Assembly (NCBI GenBank): GCA_963761325.1
Contig: CAVXGZ010000003.1
Span: 806,001 to 870,000, forward strand
Direction of reading: 5' to 3'
Length of the DNA: 64,000 bases
From: Streptantibioticus_C sp963761325
GTDB taxonomy: Bacteria > Actinomycetota > Actinomycetes > Streptomycetales > Streptomycetaceae
Notes under the pieces: model-generated
Databases searched by the model: none
The model's input: only the letters and a program-made list of their open reading frames with translations
What the model was told of the DNA's origin: nothing
Position numbers and translations under genes: made by a program
Shown: positions 14,591 to 23,367 of the stretch, piece after piece
Numbering within the stretch: position 1 is the first letter of the stretch
Layout: each line of letters opens with the position of its first letter

Positions 14591-17038
14591 GGGGGGCGCC
14601 GGGGGGACGGACTGCTCGGCCCAGACGATCTTGCCGGTGTCCGTGGCCCTGGTGCCCCACCGGCGGCTGAGCTGGTTGACCAGCAGCAGGCCGCGGCCGC
14701 CCTCGTCGCAACTGCGGGCACGGCGCAGCCGCGGATGGGTGTTGCTGCGGTCGGCGACCTCGATGATCAGATTGTGCTCCCGGATCAGCCGGAGCCGGAT
14801 CGGCCCGTCGGCGTAGCGGATCGCGTTGGTGACCAGTTCGCTGACCACGATCTCGGTGGTGAACGCGGTCTCCGCCAGCCCCCATTCGTCGAGTTGCGCG
14901 CCGGCCCGCTCCCTGGCCCGGCCGACGACGGCCGGATCCGCCGGGAACTCCCAACTCGCCACCCGGCTCGGGTCCAGCGCCCGGGTGCGGGCCAGCAGCA
15001 GCGCGACGTCGTCCTCCGAACCCTCCCGGCCGTCGGGCCGGTCGGCCAGCACCGAGCCGAGCAGGGTGTCGCAGACCTCCTCCAGGCACGGCGACGGCCG
15101 GGTGAGCCCCCGCATGACCCGGTGGACGCCCTCCTCGATGTCCCGGCCGCGCTGCTCGACCAGCCCGTCGGTGTACAGGGCGAGCACGCTGCCCTCGGCG
15201 AGTTCCATCTCCCGCGTCTCGAACGGCAGTCCGCCGAGGCCCAGCGGCGGGCCGGCCGGCAGGTCGACCAACTCCACCGTGCCGTCCGGCGCGACGAGCA
15301 CCGGCGGCGGATGCCCGGCGCGGGCCATCGCACAGCACCGCGAGACCGGGTCGTAGACCGCGTAGAGGCAGGTCGCGCCGGCCCCCGAGCTGTGCTCGGC
15401 GCTCTCGTCGTCGAACGCGCCGTCGTAGGGCGAGGACGGCCGGCTCACCAGGTCGTCGAGGTGGGTGAGCAGTTCGTCGGGGGGCAGTTCGATGTCGGCG
15501 AGGGTGCGTACCGCGGTGCGCAGCCGGCCCATCGTCGCCGAGGCGTGGATGCCGTGGCCCACCACGTCGCCGACCACCAGCGCGACCCGGGCGCCGGAGA
15601 GCGGGATCACGTCGTACCAGTCGCCGCCGACCCCGATCCGGGCGTCGGAGGGCAGGTAGCGGCCGGCCACCGCCAGCGCGGGCTGCTGCGGGAGCCGTTG
15701 GGGAAGCAGGCTGTTCTGCAGGGTCAGGGCGGTGCGGCGCTGCCGGGTGTAGCGCAGCGCGTTGTCCATCGCGACGGCCGCGCGGGCGGCGATCTCCTCG
15801 GCGAGCAGCAGGTCGTCGGCGTCGAAGTGCTCCGGCCTGCGGTGCCGGACGAAGACCGCGACCCCGAGGGTGGTGCCGCGGGCGCGCAGCGGCACGATCA
15901 TCGCGGAGTGCATCCCCCACTGCCGCGCGCTCGCCGCCCGGCCGCCGCTGAGCGCCGTCCCGTCCGCGTCGGGGTCCTCGGTGAACCGGGTGATGTACGA
16001 CCGGCCGCTGAGCACCGTCCGGGCGTGCGGCGAGGACTGCGGGAACGTCTCGGTCGCCCCGATCGCCAGCAGCGATTCCGGGCAGCCGTCGAGGACCGAG
16101 CCCTGCGCGGCCCTGCGCAGCACGACGGACCCGGCGGACGGCCCCGGCGTGGGCTCCGCCTCGCCCAGCACCGAGTCGCGCAGGTCCACGGTGAGGAAGT
16201 CGGCCAGCTCCGGAACGAGCACGTCCGCCATCTCGGCCGCGGTGACCTGCACGTCCAGCGTGCTGCCGACCCGTTTGCTCGCCTCGTTCAGCAACAGCAG
16301 CCGCTCGCGGGCCCGGTGCTGGGCGCTGATGTCGAAGCCGAACGTCCAGATCCCCCGCACCCGGCCGAACGCGTCCTTCAACGGCGTGTAGTACGCGGCC
16401 CACGGGTGCTCGCGGCCCTCGCCGGGCATCCGCAGCAGATGCTCCTTGTAGCGGGAGCGGCCGTCGAGGATCGCCTTGCGCATCTCGCCCTCGATGTACC
16501 GCACGGCCGGCGTGGGCATCAGCTCGCCGGGCGTGCGGCCGAGCAGTTCGGCGGCCGGCCGGCCCCACACCCGGCTCGCGCCCTCGTTGACCCTGACGTA
16601 CCGCAGCTCGGAGTCGTGGAGACCGCCGGGGAACGGGCTCTGGTTGAACGCCCACTCCGCGAGCGAGCCGTCGAACGGCGCGGAGTCCGGCAGCGGGGTG
16701 ATGACCAGGACGTTCGTCGCGGCCGCCTCGCCGGCCGGGATCGCGAGCCTCAACAGCTCGACGCCGACGCCCTCGCCGTCCTTGCGGCACATCACCGTCG
16801 CCACGCCGCCGCCGGATTCGCCGAACAGCAGGTCGCGGACGTCGACGCCGCCGTCCGGCACCAGCAGGTCGGTCACCGGCCGGCCCAGGACCTCGTCCTG
16901 GCGGTGGCCGAGCAGCTTGGCGGCGCCGGGACTCCACGCGGTCAGCCGGCCCCGGGCGTCATAGGCGGCCGCGGCGACGTACGACGGCCCCGGCAGCGCC
17001 CTCCCCGCTCCTGCGGCCACTGTCTCGCTCTGGTCCAC
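14579..17038 (-). CDS. PAS/GAF/SpoIIE phosphatase with HATPase domain
   Basis: An 819-residue cytosolic signalling protein. Order: PAS (about 15-80), second PAS (about 130-245), GAF (about 255-420), PP2C/SpoIIE phosphatase (about 445-650, with GGDWYDV and GHGIHAS metal motifs), and a C-terminal HATPase_c_2 domain (about 690-800, with SELVTNAIRYA and GGRGLLLVNQL). It carries both a phosphatase able to reactivate a STAS antagonist and an RsbW-like kinase domain, so it may govern a partner-switching pathway. GTG 17038 is taken as start, but the ribosome-binding site (GGGAGG about 14 nt upstream) is loosely spaced. It sits between afsS and afsK. Confidence 0.9.
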   Translation of the reverse strand: MDQSETVAAGAGRALPGPSYVAAAAYDARGRLTAWSPGAAKLLGHRQDEVLGRPVTDLLVPDGGVDVRDLLFGESGGGVATVMCRKDGEGVGVELLRLAIPAGEAAATNVLVITPLPDSAPFDGSLAEWAFNQSPFPGGLHDSELRYVRVNEGASRVWGRPAAELLGRTPGELMPTPAVRYIEGEMRKAILDGRSRYKEHLLRMPGEGREHPWAAYYTPLKDAFGRVRGIWTFGFDISAQHRARERLLLLNEASKRVGSTLDVQVTAAEMADVLVPELADFLTVDLRDSVLGEAEPTPGPSAGSVVLRRAAQGSVLDGCPESLLAIGATETFPQSSPHARTVLSGRSYITRFTEDPDADGTALSGGRAASARQWGMHSAMIVPLRARGTTLGVAVFVRHRRPEHFDADDLLLAEEIAARAAVAMDNALRYTRQRRTALTLQNSLLPQRLPQQPALAVAGRYLPSDARIGVGGDWYDVIPLSGARVALVVGDVVGHGIHASATMGRLRTAVRTLADIELPPDELLTHLDDLVSRPSSPYDGAFDDESAEHSSGAGATCLYAVYDPVSRCCAMARAGHPPPVLVAPDGTVELVDLPAGPPLGLGGLPFETREMELAEGSVLALYTDGLVEQRGRDIEEGVHRVMRGLTRPSPCLEEVCDTLLGSVLADRPDGREGSEDDVALLLARTRALDPSRVASWEFPADPAVVGRARERAGAQLDEWGLAETAFTTEIVVSELVTNAIRYADGPIRLRLIREHNLIIEVADRSNTHPRLRRARSCDEGGRGLLLVNQLSRRWGTRATDTGKIVWAEQSVPPAPPAAP

Positions 17039-17317
17039 TGGGTTCCGTCCCGCCCTCCCGTCCCCCAGACCCTCTCGGCCCGAGCAACGTGCTATGGGTC
17101 GTTTGCGGCATTTACCACTTTCTTCAGTGTGACCCCGAGGTCAGGCAAAGGCAAGGTAAAGCGAGCGGCCCCCGGCGCGACGCGGGAGCACGACGGCGCG
17201 GCCCGGACGCGGGCGGCGAGGGCTGCCGAACGCGGGCGGCGCGGGGGTCGGTCCGGTGCGGCGGCGCGGGGCTCGGCGCGGGCGTCAGGTGCGGGCGGGC
17301 GCGGGCGGGCGCGGGCG

Positions 17318-19921
17318 TCAGGTTCGGCGGGAGCCGGCTCCGGTGCCCTTGACGGCGTCCAGGGCGTAGACGCAGCGGTCCTTGCTGCAGGCGTACACCA
17401 CGCCGTCCCGCACGACCGGCGAACCGCTGATCGCGCCGCCGGTCTCCAGCTTCCAGCGCAACTGCCCGCTGGCCGCGTCGACGGTGTAGAGGCAGTGGTC
17501 CATCGAACCGAAGTGCAGCCGCCCGTCCGCGGCGACCGGCGAGCCGACGATGTCGCCCTGGGTCGCGAACCGCCACCTCGGCGTGCCGGCCGCGGCGTCC
17601 AGCGTGTAGAGCGCGCCGGCGCTCCCCAGGTGCACCAGGCCGCCGGTGACCAGCAGCGGCTGCACGCTCTGCCGCGCCTCGGTGGCCACCCGCCAGCGCT
17701 CCGCCCCGCTGTGGGCGGACATCGCGTAGACCGTGCCGAGGTAGTCGACCGCGTAGACGCCGCCCGCCGCGTACGCCGGCGGCGAGAAGAAGACCGCGGG
17801 GGCGTCGAACCGCCAAAGCTCCGAGCCGTCGGCCGCGTTCAGCGTGAGGACCCGGCTGCCCACGGTGAGGTGGACCCGGCCCTCCGCCACGATCGGCGGC
17901 ACCGGCACGCCGCCGGCCACCTCGGCGTCGCCCAGCGGGTGCCACCAGCGCTCCTCGCCGGTGCGCGCGTCCAGGGCGTAGAGCCGGCCGCCGCCGCGGT
18001 AGTACACCGTGCCGTCGATGAGCGCGGGTCCGGCCTCCACGGACTCGAACGCCGTCTGCCCGTCGAACCGCTCCCACAGCCGGCCGCCCAACGCCCCCTG
18101 CACCACCTCGTACGCCTCGACCACCCCGCCGCGCACCCCCGTGACCACCAGGCCGTTCTCCGCGCGCAGCGCGTACACCCAGCCGTCGGGCGTCTGCCCG
18201 CCGCGCTGGGTGCCGTCGGCCGCGTCGAAGGCGAACAGCCGGTTGCCGTCGGACGCGTGGATCAGCCCGTCGGCCACCACCATCGTCCAGGCGACCTCAC
18301 TCGTCTTGAACTGCCGCTGCCCGGTGGCCACATCGAGCGCGTGCACCTCGAACGACGTGACGTACAACCGGTTTCCGGCGACGACCGGCGTGCCCCACAC
18401 GTCGTTCGACATCCGGAACCGCCAGGGCCGCCACCGCACGCTGGTCGGCTCCGGCAGCACCGCGGACGCCTGCGGCGAGGCGTGCCGGGCCTCCGCGTCG
18501 AGATGGCCGCCGGCCGGGACGCCGTGCGCGGCGGCGCCGACCGGCCCGCTCAGCGGCGCCCCGGCGGGGACCGCGCCGAGCGGGCCGCCGCTCATCGGGT
18601 CGGTCTGCATCGGGTCCATGGACAGCGGATCGGCGAGCATCGGCGCGGGCCCGACCGGACCGGCGTCGAGCTGACCGCCGTTGACGTGGCCGCCGTTGAG
18701 CGGACCGTTGTGGAACGGACTCGAAGCGGGCGGACCGGAGGAGAGCGGACCGGAGGCGACCGGGGACGGGTCGGCCGGGGTCGGCGGCGGGGCGGTGGTG
18801 TGGCCCTGGCCGCGGGCCGACCACGCGATGCCGGGGCCGGCGCCGATGCCGCCGTCGTCACCGAACGGGTCCTTGCTCTCCGCCACCAGCGGCCCGGGCC
18901 CTATCGGCACCGAACCGGCGAGCTTGACCCGTCCTTCCTCCCCGCCCGGATGCTCCGGGACCCGGTGCGACGCGACGGGCGGCGCGAGCGGCTGGGGCGG
19001 CACGGCACGGTGGGTGCCGTGCAGCGCGCCGCGGTGGCCGCTGCGCTGCTCGATCATCGCGACCGCGCCGGGCGGCAGCCACGCCGACGCCGTGCCGGTG
19101 TCGTCGCTGGAGGAGAACAGGTGCGGTCCCAACTGCGCCTGCAGGTCCTCCGGCGAAGGGCGGTGATCGGCCTCCATCCGCATGCACGACTCGATCAGCG
19201 GTCGCAGCTCGTCCGGCAGGCCGGCCAGGTTGGGCCCCTCACGCAGCAGCATGAAGACCGTCTCCACCGGATTGGCCCCGCGGAACGGCGGATGCCCGGT
19301 CGCCGCGAACACCAGCGTCGACCCGAGGGAGAAGATGTCGCTCGCCCCCGTCACGCTCCGCGAGTCGCGCGCCTGCTCCGGCGACATGTACGCCGGTGTG
19401 CCGACGGCCACGTTGGTCATGGTCAGCCGGGTGTTGGACACCCCGCTGGCGATGCCGAAGTCGATGACGCGCGGGCCGTCCTCCACCACGAGGACGTTGG
19501 ACGGCTTGAGGTCGCGGTGCACCAGGCCGGCGCCGTGGATCGACTGCAGCGCCTCGGCGACCCCGGCGGCCAGCCACCGCACCGCCTGGGCGGGCAGCGG
19601 GCCGGACTGGTTGACGATCTCCTCCAGCGAGGGCGCGGGCACGTAGGCGGTGGCCAGCCACGGCACGGCGGCCCGCGGATCGGCGTCCACCACGGCGGCG
19701 GTGTAGAAGCCGCTCACCGCGCGGGCGGCCTCGACCTCCCGCGTGAAGCGCACCCGGAACAGCTGGTCCTCCGCCAGCTCGGCACGCACGGTCTTGATCG
19801 CCACCCGCCGGCCGGATGCCGAACGGGCCAGGTAGACCAAGCCCATACCGCCGGCCCCGAGCCGCCCGAGGACCTCGAAAGGACCGATGCGTCTCGGGTC
19901 GTGCTGCGTCAGCTGCTCCAC
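17318..19921 (-). CDS. afsK: Serine/threonine protein kinase AfsK
   Basis: An 867-residue kinase. The start GTG 19921 follows GGGGAGG at 9 nt and gives the AfsK N-terminus QLTQHDPRRIGPFEVLGRLG. The kinase domain (about 12-265) shows the glycine loop GAGGMG, the VAIK lysine, HRDLKPSN, DFG and an activation segment with TRLTMTN containing the threonine region autophosphorylated in S. coelicolor AfsK. A proline-rich linker (about 290-470) leads to a PQQ-type beta-propeller (about 500-867). No membrane segment is evident. AfsK phosphorylates AfsR and also affects polar growth. Directly after the stop, the sequence around the stop codon (GCGTCAGGT) recurs 33 bp downstream within a GCGGGC-repeat stretch at about 17280-17320. 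Confidence 0.93.
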   Translation of the reverse strand: MEQLTQHDPRRIGPFEVLGRLGAGGMGLVYLARSASGRRVAIKTVRAELAEDQLFRVRFTREVEAARAVSGFYTAAVVDADPRAAVPWLATAYVPAPSLEEIVNQSGPLPAQAVRWLAAGVAEALQSIHGAGLVHRDLKPSNVLVVEDGPRVIDFGIASGVSNTRLTMTNVAVGTPAYMSPEQARDSRSVTGASDIFSLGSTLVFAATGHPPFRGANPVETVFMLLREGPNLAGLPDELRPLIESCMRMEADHRPSPEDLQAQLGPHLFSSSDDTGTASAWLPPGAVAMIEQRSGHRGALHGTHRAVPPQPLAPPVASHRVPEHPGGEEGRVKLAGSVPIGPGPLVAESKDPFGDDGGIGAGPGIAWSARGQGHTTAPPPTPADPSPVASGPLSSGPPASSPFHNGPLNGGHVNGGQLDAGPVGPAPMLADPLSMDPMQTDPMSGGPLGAVPAGAPLSGPVGAAAHGVPAGGHLDAEARHASPQASAVLPEPTSVRWRPWRFRMSNDVWGTPVVAGNRLYVTSFEVHALDVATGQRQFKTSEVAWTMVVADGLIHASDGNRLFAFDAADGTQRGGQTPDGWVYALRAENGLVVTGVRGGVVEAYEVVQGALGGRLWERFDGQTAFESVEAGPALIDGTVYYRGGGRLYALDARTGEERWWHPLGDAEVAGGVPVPPIVAEGRVHLTVGSRVLTLNAADGSELWRFDAPAVFFSPPAYAAGGVYAVDYLGTVYAMSAHSGAERWRVATEARQSVQPLLVTGGLVHLGSAGALYTLDAAAGTPRWRFATQGDIVGSPVAADGRLHFGSMDHCLYTVDAASGQLRWKLETGGAISGSPVVRDGVVYACSKDRCVYALDAVKGTGAGSRRT

Positions 19922-20143
19922 TGCCGTGCCACCTCCCCGTCCCCCGAATTGTTGCAGCCCTGGTCCGTACCTCACCGCTGTCAGAACCTGGGTTCGCGGC
20001 CTGATTCTCCCCGGGATGCGTCCCGCTGGCGAACGCGGGGGGCGTTTTCCCACGTCACGTCACCGATGTCGCGATGCGGCCGCTTGTCACGGACCGACCC
20101 CTTCCCACCGGGCCAGGAGTCCCCGACAGGACGCCCCGGACCG

Positions 20144-20929
20144 CTAATGGGTTGCGTTGGCCGGGTCGATCACCGTGAAGTGCGCTCCCTGGTCGTCGAC
20201 GACCGCGGCCACCCGCCCGTGCGGGCTGTCGTGCGGGGCTATGGAGACCCGGCCGCCCAGCTTCTCGGTCTTCGCGACCGCCGCGTCGCAGTCCGCCACC
20301 GAGAACAGGACGCCGAAGTGCGCGGGCAGCTCGACCGGCAGGCCGGGACCCATCCGCATCCGCCCGGCGACCGGCCGCCGCTCCGGATCGCCGGCCGCGC
20401 TCCACACCTCGTAGTCGAAGTCGCCGCCGGCCTGCCCGACCTGCTCGGCGCGGTGGCCGAAGACCGCGGCGTAGAAGGGGTCGGCCGCCTCGGGATCCCT
20501 GGTGTACAGCTCGGTCCAGCAGAAGCTCCCCGGCTCGCCCCCGGTGCCGAAGCCGGCGTGCTCCGCACCCTGCCAGACGCCGAAGACCGCACCGGTGGGA
20601 TCGGCGGCCATCAGCATCGTGCCGAGCGGGGGAACGGACTGCGGTCCCATGAAGACCTCGCCGCCCGCCGCACGTATCCTCCCGGCGGTGGCGGACGCGT
20701 CGGGCGTGGCGAAGTAGACGTTCCAGACGGTGGGCATCCGCCCGTCGGGCTTGGCCGCGAGGCCGGCGGCCGGCTTTCCGTCCCGGGTGGCCAGGCAGTA
20801 GTCGTGGTGCTCGGGGTCGCTCGCGCCGAACGTCCACCCGAGGAGCGATCCGTAGAACCGCTTGCCCGCATCGAGGTCCGGGAGCAGCGCGTCCGCCCAG
20901 CACGGCACCCCCTCGTCGAATTCCGGCAT
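20144..20929 (-). CDS. VOC family protein (two glyoxalase-like domains)
   Basis: A 261-residue protein with two repeated VOC halves (about 5-120 and 135-258). Each begins with a WADALLPDL- or CWTELYTRD-like strand followed by FY-x-x-x-F/L-G, and each ends with a DPTGAVFGVWQ- or DDQGAHFTVI-like strand. Double-VOC proteins of this type are often annotated as glyoxalase or hydroxylase; no substrate can be named. ATG 20929 is preceded by GGGGAAGGGG. A longer frame from 21100 adds an arginine/glycine-rich stretch unlike the family. Confidence 0.85.
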   Translation of the reverse strand: MPEFDEGVPCWADALLPDLDAGKRFYGSLLGWTFGASDPEHHDYCLATRDGKPAAGLAAKPDGRMPTVWNVYFATPDASATAGRIRAAGGEVFMGPQSVPPLGTMLMAADPTGAVFGVWQGAEHAGFGTGGEPGSFCWTELYTRDPEAADPFYAAVFGHRAEQVGQAGGDFDYEVWSAAGDPERRPVAGRMRMGPGLPVELPAHFGVLFSVADCDAAVAKTEKLGGRVSIAPHDSPHGRVAAVVDDQGAHFTVIDPANATH

Positions 20930-21043
20930 GGCCGGCCCCTTCCCCTCGTCCGCCCCGCTCCCGCAGGGCTCGTCCCGCCCGTTCCGGTGGGCGAAATGTC
21001 GTGAGAGCAACGCTAGTCCCGGTTCGCCATCCCCGCCGAGACC

Positions 21044-21083
21044 TGTGGATAACTCCGGGTCAGCGGCCCACACCTGTGGACAA
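21044..21083 (+). promoter_or_regulatory. Pair of DnaA-box sequences
   Basis: TGTGGATAA (21044-21052; complement of TTATCCACA) and TGTGGACAA (21075-21083; complement of TTGTCCACA, the form favoured in Streptomyces) occur in the same orientation with starts 31 bp apart, about three helical turns. Flanking bases are also alike (ACC before each). The match is exact; function as a DnaA regulatory or titration site is inference. Confidence 0.5.
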
Positions 21084-21124
21084 CCCGGTAGGGTCGCCAA
21101 TCAGTTGATCGGGGCGACTAGTTC

Positions 21125-21140
21125 TCGAACAGATGTTCCC
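21125..21140. promoter_or_regulatory. LexA-box-like palindrome
   Basis: TCGAAC-N4-GTTC, matching ten of the twelve fixed positions of the actinobacterial SOS box TCGAAC-N4-GTTCGA (last two differ). No known DNA-repair gene adjoins it; the nearest downstream gene is the TetR regulator 280 bp away. Confidence 0.3.
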
Positions 21141-21411
21141 ACATACTCCCGGCGCTCCGCTCGGCGAGTCCATCGGCGTGGAAGCGGCCGAAAATCTCGG
21201 TAGACAGATCCGATGAACCGCATATATCCCACCCAGTTCCTACCGGTCGGCCGGTATTCCGGGGCGCGTCAAAGGCCGCCCACAGCGTCGTCGGGCGCCC
21301 GGAAGGGCTGCGGCGCGGACTGCGACACGCCGTTTGACCTGCTCATTCATCGAGAGTGCTGGCGCTGGACCCATTTGCAGGCTGCCGAATCGCGTCCTGA
21401 TCACCCAAAGG

Positions 21412-21417
21412 TAAACT
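21412..21417 (+). promoter_or_regulatory. -10 element of leaderless TetR-gene promoter
   Basis: TAAACT is followed by 6 nt and the ATG at 21424. An AAAGG at 21407-21411 lies 12 nt from the ATG, which is too far for a good ribosome-binding site. Confidence 0.5.
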
Positions 21418-21423
21418 GACGGC

Positions 21424-22071
21424 ATGACAGGACAAGTTCGTACCGTCGACGGCCGGGTTGCCGGGCGCCGTGGGCAGGCGACGCGGCAGAAGCTGCTCGA
21501 GTGCCTCAGCGAGATGCTCAGCACCTCGCCCTACCGGGACGTCAAGGTCATCGACGTCGCCCGGATGGCGGGCACCTCCCCCGCAACCTTCTACCAGTAC
21601 TTCCCCGACGTAGAGGGCGCTGTCCTCGAGCTGGCGGAAGAGATGGCCAGGGAGGGCGCGAGCCTGACCGGCCTCGTCGCGGACCGTAGCTGGACGGGGA
21701 GACCCGCCTGGGCGACCGCCGAGGACCTGGTTGACGGCTTCCTCTCCTTCTGGCGGAAGAACGACGCCATTCTGCGCGTCGTCGATCTGGGTGCGGCGGA
21801 AGGGGATAAACGGTTCTACAAGATCCGTATGAAGATCCTCAACGCCGTGACCGGATCGCTCACCGAGTCGATCAAGGAGCTGCAGGACAAGGGCCGAGTG
21901 GACAAGTCGGTCAGCCCCGCGGCCATCGCCGGGTCACTGGTAGTCATGTTGGCCGCCGCGGCCGCGCACCAGAAGGGCTTCCAGTCCTGGGGCGTCAAGC
22001 AGGCCGACCTGAAGCCGAACCTGGCGCTCCTGGTCCACCTCGGCGTGACCGGCAGGAAGCCGACCCGGTAA
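21424..22071 (+). CDS. TetR-family transcriptional regulator
   Basis: A 215-residue regulator. The N-terminal helix-turn-helix (about 18-65) shows RQKLLECLSEML, VKVIDVARMAGTSPATFYQYFP. The C-terminal ligand domain ends with a SLVVMLAAAAAHQKGF helix that differs from the adjacent efflux-type TetR family. Its position two genes from afsK matches a conserved TetR gene in S. coelicolor, as I recall. The effector is unknown. It is transcribed alone; a long-loop hairpin lies downstream. Confidence 0.9.
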   Translation: MTGQVRTVDGRVAGRRGQATRQKLLECLSEMLSTSPYRDVKVIDVARMAGTSPATFYQYFPDVEGAVLELAEEMAREGASLTGLVADRSWTGRPAWATAEDLVDGFLSFWRKNDAILRVVDLGAAEGDKRFYKIRMKILNAVTGSLTESIKELQDKGRVDKSVSPAAIAGSLVVMLAAAAAHQKGFQSWGVKQADLKPNLALLVHLGVTGRKPTR

Positions 22072-22129
22072 CCCCTCCGGCTTCCGCCGCCACGACCAGC
22101 ACCGTCCGCCAGCCAGTCCTGCCTGCGTA

Positions 22130-22191
22130 AACGCGGGCGTCCCGCCGGCCCTCAGGGGAGGTAGCCGCGGTGACGCCCGCGTTCGCGTTTT
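22130..22191 (+). terminator. Terminator-like hairpin after the TetR gene
   Basis: AACGCGGGCGTC (22130-22141) pairs perfectly with GACGCCCGCGTT (22172-22183) across a 30-nt loop; CGCGTTTT follows, ending at 22191. Confidence 0.55.
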
Positions 22192-22284
22192 CGGGAGAGC
22201 GCTCCCCCGACCCCTGACCAGCGAAAAAAGGATTCGTCACCCACCGCCTCGCCGAGGGGCTTCGGCTACGGGCATCATCGAGGC

Positions 22285-22539
22285 ATGCAAGAGCGAACCC
22301 CGCGCGGCGGACCCATGGGCTGGATCTCACCGACCGAGTACAGCTCGTGGATCCAGCTGCGGGCCCACGTGGTGATCTGGAGTCTGCTCGCGCTGCTGTG
22401 GATCAGCTGGGAGTTCTGGGGCGACCGCACCACGATCCACGTCGTCCTCGGGATCCTGCTGACCGTGGTCTCGATCATCCAGGCGCTCAACGCGGTCGGC
22501 CTCATGCGCCGCAAGCGGGAACGCGAGTCGCGCGGCTGA
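22285..22539 (+). CDS. Small two-helix membrane protein
   Basis: 84 residues. Two hydrophobic helices are visible (VVIWSLLALLWISWEFW, about 29-45, and VVLGILLTVVSIIQAL, about 53-68), followed by a basic tail (RRKRERESR), so both ends are probably cytoplasmic. Resembles 2TM-domain proteins of unknown role common in Streptomyces. Start choice is uncertain: ATG 22285 has GAGG almost touching it, and ATG 22315 is an alternative after GGCGG. Confidence 0.7.
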   Translation: MQERTPRGGPMGWISPTEYSSWIQLRAHVVIWSLLALLWISWEFWGDRTTIHVVLGILLTVVSIIQALNAVGLMRRKRERESRG

Positions 22540-22600
22540 CCACGCGGCTCGTACTCGCCGGCGACCGGCGGCGCGGTGTGCGGGATCCGGTACGTGCGGG

Positions 22601-22690
22601 GTGCGGCGTGTGTGGGGTGTGGCGTGTGGGGTGTGGCGTGTGCGGATCCGGCGTGTGCGAGGTCGGCGTGTGCGAGGTCGGTCCGGCGTG
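22601..22690. repeat. G/T-skewed short tandem repeats
   Basis: The + strand alternates G and T with almost no A. GGCGTGTGTGGGGTGT (22605-22620) is followed by GGCGTGTGGGGTGT (22621-22634). Then GCGTGTGCGAGGTCG occurs twice in perfect tandem (22651-22665, 22666-22680). It lies in the 224-bp gap between convergent genes. No open frame in it looks coding. Confidence 0.75.
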
Positions 22691-22763
22691 CGCGGGTTCG
22701 GGGTGCGGCGTTCGGAGCGCGGCACGCGGTGTGGTCACCCGGACGCGGACGGCGTCAGTGGGC

Positions 22764-23300
22764 TCAGGCCGGGCGGTCGTCGGCGACGCGGGCGTGCAGG
22801 TGCATCTCCCGAAAGCCGCCGTCCGGGTCGAGCATCGCGCCGCGCAGGGTGCCTTCGAGGGCGTAGGAGCAGTTGCGGGCGACCGCGCAGGACGCGGTGT
22901 TGCCGATGGCGTGGCCGAGTTCGAGCCGGTGCAGCCCGAGTTCGCACAGGGCCCAGCGGCTGCACGCCTCCAACGCGCGCGACGCCACCCGCCGGCCGCG
23001 CGCCTCGGGCAACGTCCAGTAGGACGCCCTGCCGCTCCGCATCCACCAGTCGAGGCGGTTGAGCGCCACGCTGCCGAGCACGGCGCCGTCCTCCAGCACG
23101 GCGAACGAGGCCAGATCACCGCGCCGCCAGCCGCGCGTCCGCTCCTGGACGTAGCGCAACGCGTCCGCCTCATCGGTGAACGACGACTTCGTGGTGTTCC
23201 AACGCCGGAACTCGGGATCGGTCAGCCCACGCAACACGACCGGCGCGTCGGCGTCCCGCCAGGGGCGCAACAGCAGCCCCTGCCACTCCATCTCCACCAT
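22764..23300 (-). CDS. GNAT-family N-acetyltransferase (RimJ-like)
   Basis: 178 residues with the RimJ/RimL layout: LLLRPWRDADAPVVL at the N-terminus, an SFAVLEDGAVLGSVAL strand pair, then the acetyl-CoA loop (ARGRRVASRALEACSRWA), HRLELGHAIGNTAS and a final CSYALEGTLRGAM segment. It probably acetylates the N-terminus of a protein or a small amine; the acceptor is unknown. ATG 23300 is used, with ATG 23291 as alternative; neither has a strong ribosome-binding site. It lies 67 bp downstream of an ATP-binding protein on the same strand. Confidence 0.87.
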   Translation of the reverse strand: MVEMEWQGLLLRPWRDADAPVVLRGLTDPEFRRWNTTKSSFTDEADALRYVQERTRGWRRGDLASFAVLEDGAVLGSVALNRLDWWMRSGRASYWTLPEARGRRVASRALEACSRWALCELGLHRLELGHAIGNTASCAVARNCSYALEGTLRGAMLDPDGGFREMHLHARVADDRPA

Positions 23301-23367
23301 CGTGAGCACCGGGCCATTCAACACCGCGCCCCCGAACAGCCGCTCAGCGAGCGGCCCGGCCCGGACG

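Larger units (their letters stand above)
20930..21423. other. Long intergenic region with DnaA-box-like and LexA-like sites
   Basis: Nearly 500 bp between divergent genes, lower in G+C than its surroundings on the right side. No coding frame has convincing codon use; a 68-codon + strand frame at 21213-21419 has random composition. The region holds two DnaA-box sequences, a LexA-like palindrome and the promoter of the TetR gene, listed separately. Confidence 0.5.

Noticed and set aside
14279..21004. Plus-strand open frame of 2,241 codons
   Set aside because: Antiparallel to the SpoIIE gene, afsK and the VOC gene. Composition (Val/Arg/Gly/Asp/His) mirrors the complementary codon bias and no domain is visible.
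21000..21100. Chromosomal replication origin
   Set aside because: Only two DnaA boxes and none of dnaA, dnaN, recF or rpmH nearby; Streptomyces oriC has many more boxes.
21213..21419. 68-codon open frame before the TetR gene
   Set aside because: Random-looking composition, no ribosome-binding site, low third-position G/C.
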